A stretch of DNA of 5,863 bases from JALYQB01 sp035640155 (GTDB taxonomy: Bacteria > Actinomycetota > Actinomycetes > Mycobacteriales > Pseudonocardiaceae). Shown one piece after another: positions 1 to 5,863 of the stretch. Position 1 is the first letter of the stretch. Every line of letters starts with the position of its first letter. The DNA lies in assembly GCA_035640155.1 (NCBI GenBank), contig DASQWR010000053.1, forward strand, positions 1 through 5,863, read 5' to 3'. The position numbers and the translations under genes are program-made. The notes below the pieces were generated by a model, which ran no database searches, had not been told where the DNA came from, and worked only from the letters and a program-made list of their open reading frames with translations.

Positions 1-160
1 TGGGATCGCGCGTGCGCTGGCCCGGATGAAGGCGTCCCGGCCGGATCCGGCCGAGGTCAGCAGACGGGCGGCCGCTTGCTACGACGTCAACTTCGTCATC
101 GACGCCTACCAGGCGCTGTTCGACAAGGTCGCGCGCAACGCGCCGCAGCCAGGGGGATGA
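1..160 (+). CDS. Probable GT4-type glycosyltransferase, C-terminal end only (partial)
   Basis: The frame beginning at base 2 is open through to a TGA at 158-160 and gives the last 52 residues of a protein whose start lies left of the window. The tail carries an Ala/Arg-rich helix with SRPDPAEVSRRAA, then YDVNFVIDAYQALFDKVA. A closing 'YDV..V.DAY..LF' helix is what I associate with the C-terminal end of GT4 (GT-B fold) glycosyltransferases, which cross back to the first Rossmann domain. No catalytic motif is inside the window, so the family call rests on this tail and on the neighbour, a probable membrane glycosyltransferase starting 19 bp downstream on the same strand. That spacing suggests one operon for a surface glycan or glycolipid. 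Reading frame confidence is high; function is an inference and another helical C-terminus is possible. Confidence 0.5.
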   Translation, partial: GIARALARMKASRPDPAEVSRRAAACYDVNFVIDAYQALFDKVARNAPQPGG

Positions 161-179
161 CTCGTGCCAGACTGCCGCC

Positions 180-1970
180 GTGACACAGGTACTGACGGCG
201 CCCGATCAGGCCGTGCTGGAGACCGGTCCGCCGCGCAACGCCCCGCGATTGCGGCTCCTTCACCCGCTGGTCATAACGCCCTTGGTTTACCTGGCCGGGT
301 CGCTGGCACTGCACCGTCGGGTGCTCGGCAGCTTGTCGACGGCGACCACTGGCTGGACTTCCTCGGACTCACACCTGTTCGTGTGGTGGCTGAACTGGCT
401 GCCGTGGTCGCTGCTCAACGGCCAGAACCCGCTGCTCACGACCTACCAGCACTTCCCGGTCGGCGTGAACAGCATGTGGAACACCACCGCTCCGGTGCTG
501 GCCGCTCTGCTTTCGCCGGTGACGCTGACGGCAGGTCCAGTTGCCGCCTACAACATCGGGATGATTCTCGGACCGGTCGTCTCGGGGCTCGCGCTGGTCT
601 TGGCGCTACGACCGTACGTCCACAGATGGTTCCCCCGCGCGGTCGCCGGAGTCTTGTACGGATTTAGCCCGTTCATCGTCGCGCACTCATCCGTCGGGCA
701 CCTCAACCTGGTGTGGGCCGTCCTGCCGCCGGTGCTGTTGTGGGCGGTGCACGCCGTGTTCATCCGGCCCGGGTCGCAACCGTGGCGTACCGGAGCGCTG
801 CTCGGCCTGGCGTTTGCGGTGCAAACCGGCATCTACACCCAGACCGTGGCTTTCGGCGCGATCGTGCTCGTCGTCGTGGCCGCTGTCCTAGCCTTGCGCT
901 ACCCACACCGGATCGCCCGACGCGCCTGCTCGATCACGAAAGCCGGTGTCGCCTGCATCGGCCTGTATGTCGTGCTCTGCGCCTACCCGCTCTACCTGCT
1001 GCTCGCCGGCCCGGCGCGGCCACGAGCCCCGATCCGGGATCCAGTCGAGAGCGGCGCCGACGCGGCGAACCTGCTGGTGCCCACCTACCTGTCGAGGTTC
1101 CAGCTCCGCCGGACGGCCGGGCTTGCCGAACAGCTGAACGCGCACGCAGGAGAGCAGGGCGGCTACATCGGCCTGGGGCTGCTGGTGTTGCTCCTCGTGG
1201 CGGTTGTGACCGTACGCCGTAGCGCCGTCCGCATCACCGCGGCGGTCGGCCTGGTTCTGGTGGTGCTGTCCCTCGGGGTCCACCTTGTGGTTCTCGACCG
1301 CAACACTGGTGTGCCACTGCCCTGGCAGATACTGGGGCAGGTACCGCTTGTGTCGGAGGCCGAAGCGGTGCGACTTCAGATCTTCATCGCCCTGTGTGTT
1401 GCCGTGATCGTAGCGTTGTGGCTCGACCACCTCGCTGAGCAAGGCCCAAACTGGTGGCGCTGGACCGCAACCGGGGCCACCCTGGTCGCGGCTGGGACCT
1501 GGTTGCCGTCCGACGCTCAGCAGGCGGTCCCAGCGACGACACCGGCGTTTTTTGTCAACGCCGCCGACTATGTGCCCCCCAGCGCCGTCATCGAGACCTT
1601 TCCCAGGATCAGCGGCCGGTGGGTGGGCGGTGCTGATCCGCTACTGTGGCAGGTGGTCAGCGGAATGGCCTACCGCACCACGGGTGGCTACTTCATCGGG
1701 TCGGACTCTACCCATGACTTGCTGCTCGAAGCTCCGGTGAACGCCTATCAGGTCGGCGCCGCTGAGGCTGCGGTCGGCGTCTCGACGCCCACCGACGAGC
1801 TCGCCATGGCGGCGGCGCAAGAGTTCCGTGCGCGCGGTGTGACCACAGTCGTCATCATCGACCATCCCGGCGTGGATTTCGCTCAGCTTGCAGCGTGGAC
1901 GAACCGTGTCACTGGTTCCAAGGGTGAACGCGTTGCTGACGCATTGGTGTTCCGACTTGTCCCGGCGTGA
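180..1970 (+). CDS. Polytopic membrane protein, GT-C-type glycosyltransferase-like, 596 aa
   Basis: About 10-13 hydrophobic segments are visible, roughly at residues 27-45, 102-120, 125-143, 153-170, 176-195, 205-238, 254-277, 329-345, 353-373, 398-415 and 428-442. A hydrophilic C-terminal domain of about 150 residues follows (450-596). The loop after the first membrane segment contains TSSDSHLFVWWLNWLPWSL, with Asp63 in the place where GT-C enzymes carry an acidic catalytic residue. The tail has features I recall from actinobacterial proteins of this type: TPAFF (455-459), LLWQVVSGMAYRTTGGYF (488-505) and a Val-rich strand, VTTVVIID. By family analogy it would transfer sugar from a polyprenyl-phosphate donor on the outer face of the membrane; donor and acceptor cannot be read. 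The GTG at 180 is the first start in this frame. It lacks a close Shine-Dalgarno (AGGGGG at 151-156 is 23 bases away), so translation may be coupled to the preceding gene, whose stop is 19 bp upstream. A general transporter or flippase is the main alternative. Confidence 0.75.
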   Translation: MTQVLTAPDQAVLETGPPRNAPRLRLLHPLVITPLVYLAGSLALHRRVLGSLSTATTGWTSSDSHLFVWWLNWLPWSLLNGQNPLLTTYQHFPVGVNSMWNTTAPVLAALLSPVTLTAGPVAAYNIGMILGPVVSGLALVLALRPYVHRWFPRAVAGVLYGFSPFIVAHSSVGHLNLVWAVLPPVLLWAVHAVFIRPGSQPWRTGALLGLAFAVQTGIYTQTVAFGAIVLVVVAAVLALRYPHRIARRACSITKAGVACIGLYVVLCAYPLYLLLAGPARPRAPIRDPVESGADAANLLVPTYLSRFQLRRTAGLAEQLNAHAGEQGGYIGLGLLVLLLVAVVTVRRSAVRITAAVGLVLVVLSLGVHLVVLDRNTGVPLPWQILGQVPLVSEAEAVRLQIFIALCVAVIVALWLDHLAEQGPNWWRWTATGATLVAAGTWLPSDAQQAVPATTPAFFVNAADYVPPSAVIETFPRISGRWVGGADPLLWQVVSGMAYRTTGGYFIGSDSTHDLLLEAPVNAYQVGAAEAAVGVSTPTDELAMAAAQEFRARGVTTVVIIDHPGVDFAQLAAWTNRVTGSKGERVADALVFRLVPA

Positions 1971-1994
1971 ACCAGCGACGACATGAGCATCTGG

Positions 1995-2800
1995 TCAGAA
2001 CCAGCGTTCCAGCACCAGTGCGAGCCCGTCCTCGCTGTTCGGCGCGGTGACCTCGTCGGAGCTGTCCAGGACCATCGGATGTGCGTTGGCCATCGCGACC
2101 CCGCACCCCGCCCAGGCCAGCATGGCCAGGTCGTTGGGCATGTCACCGAAGGCCACCACGTCACCGGCCTCGATCCCGAGCTCGGCGGCGACCGCGGCGA
2201 GCCCGCTGCCCTTCGTGATGCCGGGCGCGGAGACCTCGACCATGCCCTGGCCGGTGGAGAAGGTGATGACCAGCGCGTCGCCGAGCACCCCCTGCAGCGC
2301 ACTCGCCATCGCGTCACTGCTTGCCCCAGCCAGCCGCACCAGCAGCTTGAGCGCAGGCCGCCCGAGCAGCTCGTCCCGCGGGGCGGCTTCGGAGTCCCCA
2401 TCGGGCCAGGGGTGCGTGTAGTTGGGCTCGGCGAGGAAGAGCTCCTCGGCGGCGCTCGTCCCGGGCAGCTCGACGGCGAGCTTGGCGCCCGGCAGCGCGG
2501 TGGTCACCGCGTCGGCGGCGTCACGCAGCTGCAGCGGGTCGAGCGTGACGGCGGTGCGGACGCGGTCGGTGGCGGCGTCGTAGAGCACGGCGCCGTTGGC
2601 GCACACGACGAGACCGGCGTGGCCGAGCTGCTCGACGATCGGCCGAACCCACCGCGGCGGGCGGCCGGTGACCAGAACGAAGGGGACCCCGGCCTCGACC
2701 ACCCGGTGCACCACGGCGCGGGTGCGGTCGCTCACCCGTGCGTACGGGTCCAGCAGCGTGCCGTCGACATCCGATGCGACCAGCCGTGGTCGCTGCCCGA

Positions 2801-2804
<4 letters not shown>
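1995..2804 (-). CDS. Cof-type HAD-superfamily hydrolase (HAD-IIB phosphatase), 269 aa
   Basis: All four HAD motifs are present. Motif I is DVDGT at 12-16 (nucleophile Asp12, acid/base Asp14), motif II is VTGRP at 45-49 (Thr46), motif III Lys198 lies in GITKGSGL, and motif IV is FGDMPND at 219-225 (Asp221, Asp225). Residues of about 85-195 form the C2B cap insert between motifs II and III, and the 269-residue length is normal for Cof/YbiV-like enzymes. Members dephosphorylate sugar phosphates, FMN, PLP or similar small cytosolic substrates; the substrate is not readable here. The GTG start at 2804-2802 overlaps the pat stop as GTGA. It has no clear Shine-Dalgarno, which points to translational coupling with pat. 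An in-frame ATG at 3050 would extend the frame by 82 residues into pat, but that segment is Arg/Gly-rich antisense-like sequence and motif I would no longer be N-terminal. The gene converges with the membrane-protein gene, 24 bp apart. Confidence 0.93.
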
Positions 2805-3853
<1,049 letters not shown>

Positions 3854-3861
3854 CGCTCGGG

Positions 3862-3865
3862 CTCC
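3862..3865 (-). promoter_or_regulatory. Ribosome binding site deciding the pat start
   Basis: GGAG on the minus strand lies 8 bases before the ATG at 3853. The alternative in-frame ATG at 3880 has no purine-rich stretch at the right distance, so this site favours the shorter 350-residue protein. Confidence 0.6.
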
Positions 3866-3922
3866 AGGGGTGACTGGCATAGTCCGGTGCCCGCTGGCGG
3901 GACGCACACTGGCAAGTGGTTG

Positions 3923-3928
3923 AGTATA
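3923..3928 (-). promoter_or_regulatory. Candidate -10 element for the pat-HAD unit
   Basis: The minus strand reads TATACT, five of six matches to the TATAAT consensus, in an otherwise GC-rich 78-bp divergent region. Transcription would start about 7 bases downstream, leaving a leader of roughly 60 bases before the pat ATG at 3853. I see no good -35 hexamer at 16-18 bp. The core is a GTATAC palindrome that also gives TATACA on the plus strand, but that is only one base from the hydrolase ATG, too close to serve as its -10. Judgement rests on one hexamer. Confidence 0.35.
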
Positions 3929-3931
3929 CAC

Positions 3932-4633
3932 ATGAGTGAGGGTCGTACCGAGCTGATCCCGCTGGCGGACGGAAGCGAGCTCAGGCTCACCGTCGCCGAA
4001 CCGGATTCCTCCGTGCGAGGGGGCATCGTGGTGGTGCACGAGGCTCGCGGGGTCACCGACGCGGTCCGCAGGCCCGCTGCGGGGCTGGCCGCCGAGGGGT
4101 GGCTCGTCGCCATCCCGCATCTCTACCACCGCGACGGCGCCGACGAGCTGCTCGCCGACGGGGATCCCGACCAGGTGCGCGATCAGGTGCAGCGGCTGTC
4201 CGCCGAGTCGGTGCTGGCCGACACCGACGCGTCGTTCCGTTGGCTCGCCGACCGCGAGGTGACCGTCGATCGGATGGGTGTCGTCGGCTTCGGCTTGGGC
4301 GGCAGCGTCGCCCTCATCGTCGCGGCCCGCCGGAATCTGGGCGCGGCGGTGAGCGTGGGCGCGGTGGGGGTGCTGGTCCCGGTGTCCGAGACGCTGCCCC
4401 CGCTGGTGGCGGCCGCTCCCGAGCTGTGCTGCCCGTGGCTGGGAATCTACGGCGGAGACGGGGTGGTACCCGACGACGAGATCGAGAAGCTGCGGGATGC
4501 GGCCGCCTCGGCGGACGTCGCCACCGATCTGGTGCACTTCTCCGGTTCGCGCCATCGGTTCGACACCGACCAGGACGCCGCCGCCGAAGCCTGGACCCGC
4601 ACGCTGAACTGGTTCGACTCGCACCTGCGGTGA
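3932..4633 (+). CDS. Dienelactone hydrolase-family alpha/beta protein with Gly at the nucleophile position, 233 aa
   Basis: The alpha/beta-hydrolase layout of dienelactone hydrolases is visible. Strand GIVVVHEARG (31-40) carries the family Glu37. AAEGWLVAIPHLYHRDG (53-69) matches the usual 'G+...PdLY.R.G' segment. The nucleophile elbow RMGVVGFGLGGSVAL is at 114-128. GIYGGDGVVPDDEIEKL (171-187) offers Asp176 as the acid, and SGSRHRFD (204-211) offers His208. Length is normal for the family. The elbow normally reads G-[YF]-C-x-G-G, but residue 121 here is Gly (GGC at 4292-4294). The standard Cys-dependent lactone hydrolysis would therefore not work, and the protein may be non-hydrolytic or use other chemistry. 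I chose ATG 3932, directly before a sequence typical of the family N-terminus. A GTG at 3887 would add 15 unlikely residues. No strong Shine-Dalgarno precedes either. It is divergent from pat and converges on the small gene at 4677-4925. Confidence 0.85.
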   Translation: MSEGRTELIPLADGSELRLTVAEPDSSVRGGIVVVHEARGVTDAVRRPAAGLAAEGWLVAIPHLYHRDGADELLADGDPDQVRDQVQRLSAESVLADTDASFRWLADREVTVDRMGVVGFGLGGSVALIVAARRNLGAAVSVGAVGVLVPVSETLPPLVAAAPELCCPWLGIYGGDGVVPDDEIEKLRDAAASADVATDLVHFSGSRHRFDTDQDAAAEAWTRTLNWFDSHLR

Positions 4634-4641
4634 CCGAAGTC

Positions 4642-4654
4642 TCGCCACCGGCGA
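4642..4654. terminator. Short hairpin between convergent genes, possible weak bidirectional terminator
   Basis: TCGCC-acc-GGCGA forms a perfect 5-bp stem with a 3-base loop in the 43-bp gap between the stops of the hydrolase gene (4633) and the small minus-strand gene (4677). There is no T-run on either strand. The location is right for a shared terminator, but the stem is short and such hairpins occur by chance in GC-rich DNA. Confidence 0.25.
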
Positions 4655-4676
4655 CGCGCTGCTGAGTGCCCCTGCG

Positions 4677-4925
4677 CTACGAGCTGCGAGGCTGCTGTGA
4701 TGCCCCGTCCGCGGTTCCGGCTGGATGCTCGATCAGGGCGAGGACCCGGCCCGCCATGAACCGTGCGGTCCGCACCGGGGTGCCGCCGCGGGTCACCTCG
4801 GTTACCTCGACGATGCCGCGGCGGTGCATGACGTCGACGCGGCGGCCCGCGCGCGATGCCACGATCTCGTAGGTACGCGCAGTTCCACCGGCGTCGATGA
4901 CGATCTCGACTCGGTCGCCCTTCAT
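4677..4925 (-). CDS. Small conserved-looking hypothetical protein, 82 aa
   Basis: The protein starts MKGDRVEIVIDAGGTARTYE and continues with alternating short beta-type stretches: RTYEIVASR, RRVDVMHRRGIVEVTEVTR and TARFMAGRVLALIEH. The last 15 or so residues are low-complexity and probably disordered. There is no signal peptide, membrane segment or Cys/His metal cluster. I cannot assign a function; the 'EVTEVTR.G..VRTARFMAGRV.AL.E' pattern resembles small uncharacterised actinobacterial proteins I have seen, without a named role. The start is supported by an excellent ribosome binding site, AAGGA seven bases upstream (4937-4933). The same frame is open to an ATG at 5012, but that extension is Arg/Pro-rich and has no such site. 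It stands alone on the minus strand, converging with the hydrolase gene. Coding is likely; the role is unknown. Confidence 0.75.
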   Translation of the reverse strand: MKGDRVEIVIDAGGTARTYEIVASRAGRRVDVMHRRGIVEVTEVTRGGTPVRTARFMAGRVLALIEHPAGTADGASQQPRSS

Positions 4926-4932
4926 GCAGCCG

Positions 4933-4937
4933 TCCTT
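4933..4937 (-). promoter_or_regulatory. Ribosome binding site deciding the small-gene start
   Basis: AAGGA on the minus strand lies seven bases upstream of ATG 4925. It is among the clearest Shine-Dalgarno sites in the window and selects the 82-residue product over the 111-residue reading from ATG 5012. Confidence 0.65.
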
Positions 4938-4942
4938 CGGGT

Positions 4943-4960
4943 GCGGCGTGCGTGCGCCGC
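4943..4960. repeat. Inverted repeat in the leader of the small minus-strand gene
   Basis: GCGGCG-tgcgtg-CGCCGC is a perfect 6-bp all-G/C inverted repeat with a 6-base loop. It ends six bases before the Shine-Dalgarno of the small gene, so in its mRNA the hairpin would sit immediately 5' of the ribosome binding site. It could insulate or modulate translation, or be chance in GC-rich sequence. Confidence 0.35.
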
Positions 4961-5199
4961 GGGAGAGGCACGGGTCCGGGCCGAGCGCTGGTCGCCTCGC
5001 GGCGGTAGGCACATCGCGGCTTCAGTCGAGCTGATCGTCCGCGATGGCGGTTCATGGTTGAGACCCGGGGACACAGGTCACCCGGCCCGGACAGCCGGTA
5101 CAACCACCGCGAGGGCACTCCCATTCCCGCGACGAGGCAGAAGCTGACGATCCGGCACAGCCCGCTACCTGTTGGTCGTCGTCTGCCCGGGAGGTGCCC
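4961..5199. other. Non-coding stretch upstream of the small gene, no gene recognised
   Basis: Open frames on both strands here give Arg/Pro/Ser-rich translations with no family resemblance and no convincing ribosome binding site. I looked for tRNA features (a GGTTCRA-type T-arm with matching acceptor ends) and found none; GGTTCATGG near 5049 lacks partners. One weak inverted repeat, CCGGC-N7-GCCGG at 5082-5098, is present. The promoter of the minus-strand small gene should lie here, but no hexamer pair stands out. Confidence 0.5.
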
Positions 5200-5222
5200 C
5201 CGACCGCCTGCGGACGGGTCGG
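5200..5222. repeat. Inverted repeat CCGACC-N11-GGTCGG
   Basis: A perfect 6-bp inverted repeat with an 11-base spacer, inside the gene-free stretch and 10 bp before a second palindrome at 5233-5248. No T-run follows, so a terminator is not indicated. It could be a hairpin or a protein site; one repeat of this size is weak evidence. Confidence 0.3.
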
Positions 5223-5232
5223 TTGCTGTCAG

Positions 5233-5248
5233 GTTGTGCTGTCACAAC
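5233..5248. promoter_or_regulatory. Operator-like palindrome GTTGTG-N4-CACAAC
   Basis: A perfect 6+6 bp palindrome with spacer CTGT. Its A/T-containing arms stand out from the GC-rich background, which makes chance less likely than for all-G/C repeats. The GTG-N4-CAC spacing does not match the Crp type (GTG-N8-CAC). It lies about 170 bp before the gene at 5416 and about 300 bp before the small minus-strand gene, so its target is unclear. A transcribed hairpin is the alternative. Confidence 0.35.
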
Positions 5249-5313
5249 GCACCCAGCAGATCAACTTCCGATCGTCTCGGTGTGAACTCCTGCGCGGCGG
5301 GTTGGTGAGGGTT

Positions 5314-5323
5314 CCTGCGCAGG
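5314..5323. repeat. Perfect 10-bp palindrome CCTGCGCAGG, half repeated upstream
   Basis: CCTGCGCAGG reads the same on both strands. Its left part, TCCTGCGC, also occurs at 5288-5295, so two copies start 25 bp apart (5288 and 5313). They lie about 90-130 bp before the gene at 5416, where a regulator could bind. There is no direct evidence of function. Confidence 0.25.
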
Positions 5324-5370
5324 TCACGGGTGTTGTCGATACTTCATCGAGATGGGTTCGTCGGCTATGG

Positions 5371-5392
5371 CTGCTGTACTTCACTGCTGTAC
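5371..5392 (+). promoter_or_regulatory. Direct repeat pair CTGCTGTAC with possible extended -10
   Basis: CTGCTGTAC occurs at 5371-5379 and 5384-5392, a 13-bp period, directly upstream of the gene at 5416. The first copy gives TGC-TGTACT (5372-5380), which fits an extended -10 (TGn plus four of six TATAAT matches). Transcription would begin near 5387 with a leader of about 30 bases. No convincing -35 is seen. The repeats may instead be an operator. Confidence 0.3.
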
Positions 5393-5401
5393 CAGAGTGT
5401 G

Positions 5402-5406
5402 GGAGG
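5402..5406 (+). promoter_or_regulatory. Ribosome binding site GGAGG for the gene at 5416
   Basis: GGAGG, nine bases before ATG 5416, is a strong Shine-Dalgarno. It fixes the start of a gene that has no stop inside the window. Confidence 0.7.
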
Positions 5407-5415
5407 TTTGGGCAC

Positions 5416-5863
5416 ATGGCAGATGGCCAGGTCGAGCAGATCGCGTCCTTGCTGCGGGAGCGAAACGCTCTCGACGAACGGATCGGCGCGGTCATCCAGC
5501 GACCGATGACATCGGGCCACTTGGGTGAGTGGATCGCTGCTCAGGTCTTCGGCATCGAGTTGGCGACATCTGCCGTCCAGGCCGGCATCGACGGGTGGTT
5601 CAAGGCCGGCCCGCTGCACGGGCGCAGCGTCAACGTCAAGTGGTACCTCAAGCGCGAGGGCTTGCTCGACCTGACCGAGGCGCCGATCCCTGACTACTAC
5701 CTTGTGCTCACCGGCCCGAATTCGGCGGCGCTCTCGTCGCGCGAGGGCCTGCGGCCGTGGTGCATCGCAGCTGTCCACTTGTTCGACGCGAAGCGGCTGC
5801 TGGAGGAGCAGCGGGCGCGCGGCGTTAAGATCGGCATAGCGTCGAGCGTTCGCGCCGTCCAGT
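5416..5863 (+). CDS. DUF6998-like protein, possible PD-(D/E)XK-type fold, 5' 149 codons only (partial)
   Basis: The frame is open from ATG 5416 to the window edge with no stop, G/C-rich third positions and a strong GGAGG site. The protein begins MADGQVEQIASLLRERNALD (a helix) and continues TSGHLGEWIAAQVFGIELA (32-50), AGIDGWF (56-62) and GRSVNVKWYLKREGLLDL (69-86). After that come PDYYLVLTGP (92-101), WCIAAVHLFDAKRLLEE and RGVKIGIASSVR. I recall this combination from uncharacterised proteins grouped as DUF6998; this is memory, not a search. Glu38, Asp59 and Asn73-Val74-Lys75 fall in the order E...D...xxK typical of PD-(D/E)XK nuclease-like folds, with the VNVKW strand placed as the lysine strand. 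Nuclease activity is only an inference, because the usual second acid (E/Q before Lys) is Asn. It has no close same-strand gene upstream in the window and is likely transcribed from its own promoter. The C-terminus and right-hand neighbours are unseen. Confidence 0.7.
   Translation, partial: MADGQVEQIASLLRERNALDERIGAVIQRPMTSGHLGEWIAAQVFGIELATSAVQAGIDGWFKAGPLHGRSVNVKWYLKREGLLDLTEAPIPDYYLVLTGPNSAALSSREGLRPWCIAAVHLFDAKRLLEEQRARGVKIGIASSVRAVQ

Noticed and set aside
164..667. Plus-strand GTG-started frame of 167 codons inside the membrane-protein gene
   Set aside because: It overlaps the 596-residue gene in another frame. The translation lacks the hydrophobic segments and any recognisable motif.
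1969..2006. GAACCAGCG repeated at 1969-1977 and 1998-2006, and a CTGGT-N4-ACCAG hairpin at 1991-2004
   Set aside because: The repeat is short and partly constrained by coding of the HAD C-terminus. The 5-bp stem is too weak and lacks a T-run, so I do not call a terminator between these convergent genes.
3854..4648. N-terminal extension of the pat frame up to 4648
   Set aside because: The frame stays open by composition only and runs antisense through the hydrolase gene. Family N-termini begin at the MTARIRADLD segment, which has its own ribosome binding site.
4447..5124. Minus-strand 225-codon frame covering the hydrolase end and the small gene
   Set aside because: Its translation is Arg-rich and motif-free, and it conflicts with two better-supported genes, one with a strong ribosome binding site.
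5041..5130. Possible tRNA suggested by GGTTCATGG
   Set aside because: No acceptor stem, anticodon arm or proper T-arm can be assembled on either strand.
5233..5248. Crp/FNR-type binding site
   Set aside because: Spacing between the GTG and CAC cores is 4 bases, not the 8 needed for that family, so it is only described as an operator-like palindrome.
5054..5308. Plus-strand 84-codon frame in the gene-free stretch
   Set aside because: There is no ribosome binding site, the translation is Arg/Pro/Ser-rich and of low complexity, and it has no coding-like pattern.
5365..5778. Minus-strand 137-codon frame opposite the gene at 5416
   Set aside because: The plus strand has a strong GGAGG site and a recognisable protein pattern there; the minus frame has neither.

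Overview
The window is GC-rich DNA with strong G/C bias at third codon positions, GTG as well as ATG starts, and compact gene packing. Together with an actinobacterial-type Pat aminotransferase, this points to a high-GC actinomycete. A Pseudonocardiaceae-like host would fit, but I cannot fix the genus from sequence alone.

Layout. (1) Positions 1-1970, plus strand: the 3' end of a probable GT4 glycosyltransferase, followed 19 bp later by a 596-residue polytopic membrane protein that looks like a GT-C-type glycosyltransferase. The pair probably belongs to a cell-envelope glycan or glycolipid locus that continues to the left. (2) Positions 1995-3853, minus strand: a two-gene unit of pat (HisC-like aromatic/histidinol-phosphate aminotransferase) and a Cof-type HAD phosphatase, joined by a GTGA stop/start overlap. 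It converges on the membrane-protein gene with only 24 bp between stops. (3) Positions 3854-3931: a short divergent promoter region. (4) Positions 3932-4633, plus strand: a dienelactone-hydrolase-family alpha/beta protein whose nucleophile position reads as glycine. (5) Positions 4677-4925, minus strand: a small conserved-looking hypothetical protein with a very clear ribosome binding site. (6) Positions 4926-5415: about 490 bp without a convincing gene but with several short palindromes and repeats. (7) Positions 5416-5863, plus strand, cut by the window end: a protein I recall as resembling the DUF6998 group, with a residue pattern suggestive of a PD-(D/E)XK-like fold.

Most of the window is ordinary chromosomal actinobacterial content. 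The best leads are the glycine at the hydrolase nucleophile elbow, the truncated nuclease-like gene at the right edge with its repeat-rich upstream region, and the translationally coupled aminotransferase/phosphatase pair. I see no CRISPR array, insertion sequence, tRNA or rRNA, and nothing that by itself establishes a new system.
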